Origin: Cryobacterium tagatosivorans | GTDB lineage: Bacteria; Actinomycetota; Actinomycetes; Actinomycetales; Microbacteriaceae | Assembly: GCF_004402215.1 (NCBI RefSeq) | Contig: NZ_SOEZ01000057.1 | Coordinates: forward strand, 29,385 to 93,384 | Direction of reading: 5' to 3' | Length of the DNA: 64,000 nt | Part shown: piece after piece, positions 61,905 to 64,000 of the stretch | Layout: the number at the start of each line of letters is the position of its first letter | How positions within the stretch are numbered: position 1 is the first letter of the stretch | Notes under the pieces: model-generated | What the model was told of the DNA's origin: nothing | What the model saw: only the letters and a program-made list of their open reading frames with translations | The model's database searches: none | Made by a program: the position numbers and the translations under genes

Positions 61905-63140
61905 CTAACCGTCGGCGTTCAACTCGCCGGGATGCGAGAAACGCCAGGCCGGTCCCGGGTCACTGATCGTGCGGTCAAGCACGAGCGGCACGCTGACGGT
62001 CCGGTCGCCGACCCGGAACTCGACCGAGCCGACGGTGTCCTTCCTGGTGCCCAGGGCCAGCGCCCTGGCCGTCGCGACGCCGGAGACGGGCGTGTCGGAC
62101 CAGACCAGGGCGGATGCCGCCCGGGAGGCGACGGCGCTGCTCTCCTGGCCCCAGGCGGTGGCGTAGCTGCCGAAGGCCCTGCCCTTCTCGGTCAGGGTGA
62201 CCTCACGGAATCCCGCCTTCGCGGTGGTGATCAGGGCGGCCACGGCCCGGTTCACGTCGCCGTGGGTGGCGCCGCCGAGCACGACGCCGACCAGGGTCAC
62301 CGTGCGGTCTCCGACCTTCAGGTCGGTGGAGAAGAGCAGGCAGGCGCCGGCCTCGTCGGTCGTGCCGGTCTTGATCCCGTCGACGCCGTACCGGCCGAGC
62401 AGTTTGTTGGTGTTCTTGACGGCGCCGATGACCGGGAGCTTCGCGCTCGGCTCGGACACGATAGAGGCCAGCGCCGGGTCGGTGACGGCGAGCTTGCCGA
62501 TCTCGACGAGGTCGGCCGGGCTGCTCCGGCTGGACGTCGACAGGCCGCTCGTGTCGGCCACCACGGTGTCGTCCAGGCCGTTCTTCGCCAGCCAGCCCTT
62601 CGCGGCCGCCAGGTAGGCGTCGAGGGAGCCGTAGGCCCAGACGGCGAGGGACAGGGCATAGTTGTTCGCCGAGGGCAGCAGCATGGCTTCGAGGGCCTGG
62701 CGCTCGGTGAGGACCATGCCGGCGACGACCGGGGCGACCGAGCCGTTCTCGGCGATGACGTCGTAGTAGATCGCCACGTCGGCGTCGGTGAAGGTGATGT
62801 CCGGTCCGGGGTCGCCGCCGGCGAGCGGTTTCGCGTCGAGCACGACGAGCGCGGTCACGGTCTTGGTCACGCTGGCGATCGGCACGGATTCCGCGGCGCC
62901 GGACGAGCCCAGGACGCCGGGGAAGCCGACGGCCCCGATCGCGCTCGAACCGAAGCCGGGCCAGTCGGGTTGCGCCGCGGCCTGGGTCAGCGCGGCCGGC
63001 TGGGTCAGCGCGGCGGCTTCGGACGGAACGGGGGCCAGACCGGTCGTCGCGAGGTACCCGACGAGCGTCAGGACGACCGCCAGGGCGCTGAAGAAGACGA
63101 TCCGGCGCCGGCGAAAGATCTGGCGTCGGGTCAGCGGCAT
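61905..63140 (-). CDS. D-alanyl-D-alanine carboxypeptidase (DacC/PBP5-like)
   Basis: A 411-residue penicillin-binding protein that trims the stem peptide of peptidoglycan. The three motifs are present: SxxK in IASVTKTVTAL, SxN in PSANNYAL and KTG in GIKTGTTDEAGA. An N-terminal basic stretch (MPLTRRQIFRRRR) and one helix (IVFFSALAVVLTLVGYLA) anchor it outside the cell. A short Ala/Gln repeat (ALTQPAALTQAA, from a DNA repeat near 62980-63010) follows the helix. Residues 138-150 fill the usual spacing. ATG 63140 fits the signal anchor. Confidence 0.92.
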   Translation of the reverse strand: MPLTRRQIFRRRRIVFFSALAVVLTLVGYLATTGLAPVPSEAAALTQPAALTQAAAQPDWPGFGSSAIGAVGFPGVLGSSGAAESVPIASVTKTVTALVVLDAKPLAGGDPGPDITFTDADVAIYYDVIAENGSVAPVVAGMVLTERQALEAMLLPSANNYALSLAVWAYGSLDAYLAAAKGWLAKNGLDDTVVADTSGLSTSSRSSPADLVEIGKLAVTDPALASIVSEPSAKLPVIGAVKNTNKLLGRYGVDGIKTGTTDEAGACLLFSTDLKVGDRTVTLVGVVLGGATHGDVNRAVAALITTAKAGFREVTLTEKGRAFGSYATAWGQESSAVASRAASALVWSDTPVSGVATARALALGTRKDTVGSVEFRVGDRTVSVPLVLDRTISDPGPAWRFSHPGELNADG

Positions 63141-63166
63141 CCCCCGATTGTACCGTCCGTCGCCCG

Positions 63167-63970
63167 TCACCGGCGCAGGGCCCACAGGGCGACGGCGCTG
63201 GCGGAGGCCACATTGAGCGAGTCAACCCCGTGCTGCATGGGGATGGTGACGACGGTGTCGGCGGCAGCGAGGGCCCGGCTGCTGAGCCCGTCGCCCTCCG
63301 TGCCCAGGATCAGCGCGAGGCGCTCCGGCGGCTCGGCGGCGAAGCGGTCCAGGGTGACCGCGTCCTCGGACAGCGCCAGGGCGGCCAGGTGGAAGCCCGC
63401 GTTCCCGAGGAGCGGCGCCGCCTCGTCCCACTCCGGCAGCCGGGTCCACGGCACCTGGAGCACGGTGCCCATGCTGACCCGCACGCTCCGGCGGTAGAGC
63501 GGGTCGGCGCAGCGCGGCGTGATCAGCACGGCGTCGGCACCGAGGCCCGCGACGGCCCGGAAGATGGCTCCCACGTTCGTGTGGTCGACGATGTCTTCGA
63601 GGATGACGATACGCCGGGCATCCCGGATCAGGTCGGCCGGCGGAACGAGCGGCGGCCGGTGCATAGCGGCGAGGGCGCCTCGGTGCAGGTTGTAGCCGGT
63701 GAGCTTCTCCAGCAGGTACGGCGCGCCGACGTAGACGGGCACATCGGGCCAGTCGGCCAGGAGCGGAGCCACGTCGGGCAGCCACTGCTCCTGCACGAGC
63801 AGCGACCGCGGCCGGTGGCCGGCGGCCAGGGCGCGGGTGATCACCTTGCTCGACTCGGCGATGTACAGCCCGCCGGCCGGTTCGGAGACCCGGCGCAGCG
63901 CGACATCCGTCAGCCGTGAGTAGTCGGCCAGGCCGGGCAGGTCGAGGTCTGCAATGGGAACGATCCGCAC
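63167..63970 (-). CDS. SpoU/TrmH-family RNA 2'-O-methyltransferase
   Basis: A 267-residue SPOUT methyltransferase with an N-terminal L30e-like substrate domain (GLYIAESSKVITRALAAGHRPRSLL) and the trefoil-knot motifs: VDHTNVGAIFRAVAGLGAD (motif 1), LILGTEGDGLS (motif 2) and IPMQHGVDSLNVASASAVALW (motif 3). It methylates a ribose in rRNA or tRNA; the site is not predictable. GTG 63970 with AGAAGG upstream. It precedes the carboxypeptidase by 26 bp in the same direction. Confidence 0.94.
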   Translation of the reverse strand: MRIVPIADLDLPGLADYSRLTDVALRRVSEPAGGLYIAESSKVITRALAAGHRPRSLLVQEQWLPDVAPLLADWPDVPVYVGAPYLLEKLTGYNLHRGALAAMHRPPLVPPADLIRDARRIVILEDIVDHTNVGAIFRAVAGLGADAVLITPRCADPLYRRSVRVSMGTVLQVPWTRLPEWDEAAPLLGNAGFHLAALALSEDAVTLDRFAAEPPERLALILGTEGDGLSSRALAAADTVVTIPMQHGVDSLNVASASAVALWALRR

Positions 63971-64000
63971 GGTACTGCCTTCTGTTCGAGGTGGTGTCCC

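Overview
This window is chromosomal DNA from a high-GC actinobacterium, most likely a member of the Microbacteriaceae (Micrococcales). The evidence is uniform GC-rich coding sequence, RbpA, the mycothiol ligase MshC, the pafBC-tatAC-helY block, DUF3097, and many genes with a TANNNT -10 element only 5-8 nt before the start codon (leaderless transcripts). The genus cannot be fixed from sequence alone. I see no plasmid, phage or insertion sequence genes and no CRISPR array. Most genes are housekeeping or conserved, and accessory or decayed DNA is confined to a few spots.

Layout. 1-4.3 kb: glycerol and dihydroxyacetone use (glpK partial and glpF leftward; dhaK-dhaL-dhaM rightward behind a six-copy 16-bp tandem repeat). 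4.3-8.4 kb: small ORFs, two long gene-poor stretches with fragments, and a short UvrA-like ATPase. 8.5-14.7 kb: HdeD-like membrane protein, S9 peptidase, an atypical SDR, an NfeD/SPFH pair, a glycerophosphodiesterase and rbpA. 14.7-29.8 kb: a conserved actinobacterial block read leftward (lnt, helY, tatC, tatA, pafC, pafB, a two-domain FKBP lipoprotein, trmI, HAD phosphatase, then mshC, uppP and an M20 peptidase, with a PAC2 gene facing the other way). In mycobacteria the same neighbourhood carries the Pup-proteasome genes between trmI and pafB; here only 102 bp separate trmI from the FKBP gene, so that cassette is absent from this place.

29.9-39.6 kb: tRNA-Leu(GAG) with a terminator, then a complete-looking form I aerobic carbon monoxide dehydrogenase cluster (coxM-coxS-coxL, an XdhC-YHS fusion, a MocA-like cytidylyltransferase, coxD, coxE, coxG and a second XdhC-like maturation protein). 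CoxL has the form I active-site loop AYACSFR. A TTGACA promoter whose -10 region overlaps a perfect 15-bp palindrome lies before coxM. The enzyme would feed CO-derived electrons to respiration; the accessory genes serve its Mo-Cu-cytosine-dinucleotide cofactor. 39.7-41.5 kb holds sufU and sufS for Fe-S supply.

41.6-55 kb: mixed small operons (DUF4097, HAD, a J-domain-NERD fusion, two alpha/beta hydrolases, DUF1345, DUF6766, two very small membrane proteins, DUF6328, a SRAP DNA-protein crosslink protein, a second SPFH protein, DUF3097, cspA, a cytidine deaminase) and two decay scars: a VOC-protein remnant with an internal deletion and a deletion joining a truncated TMEM175-like gene to the tail of a DUF222/HNH gene. 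54.6-59.2 kb: an Lrp regulator divergent from a PLP sulfur-amino-acid lyase, a DEAD/DEAH helicase and a GDSL hydrolase. 59.4-61.9 kb is the most accessory-looking part: two unrecognised small genes, a Doc/antitoxin pair, a lone PIN-domain toxin and a degenerate stretch. The window ends with a D,D-carboxypeptidase and an RNA 2'-O-methyltransferase.
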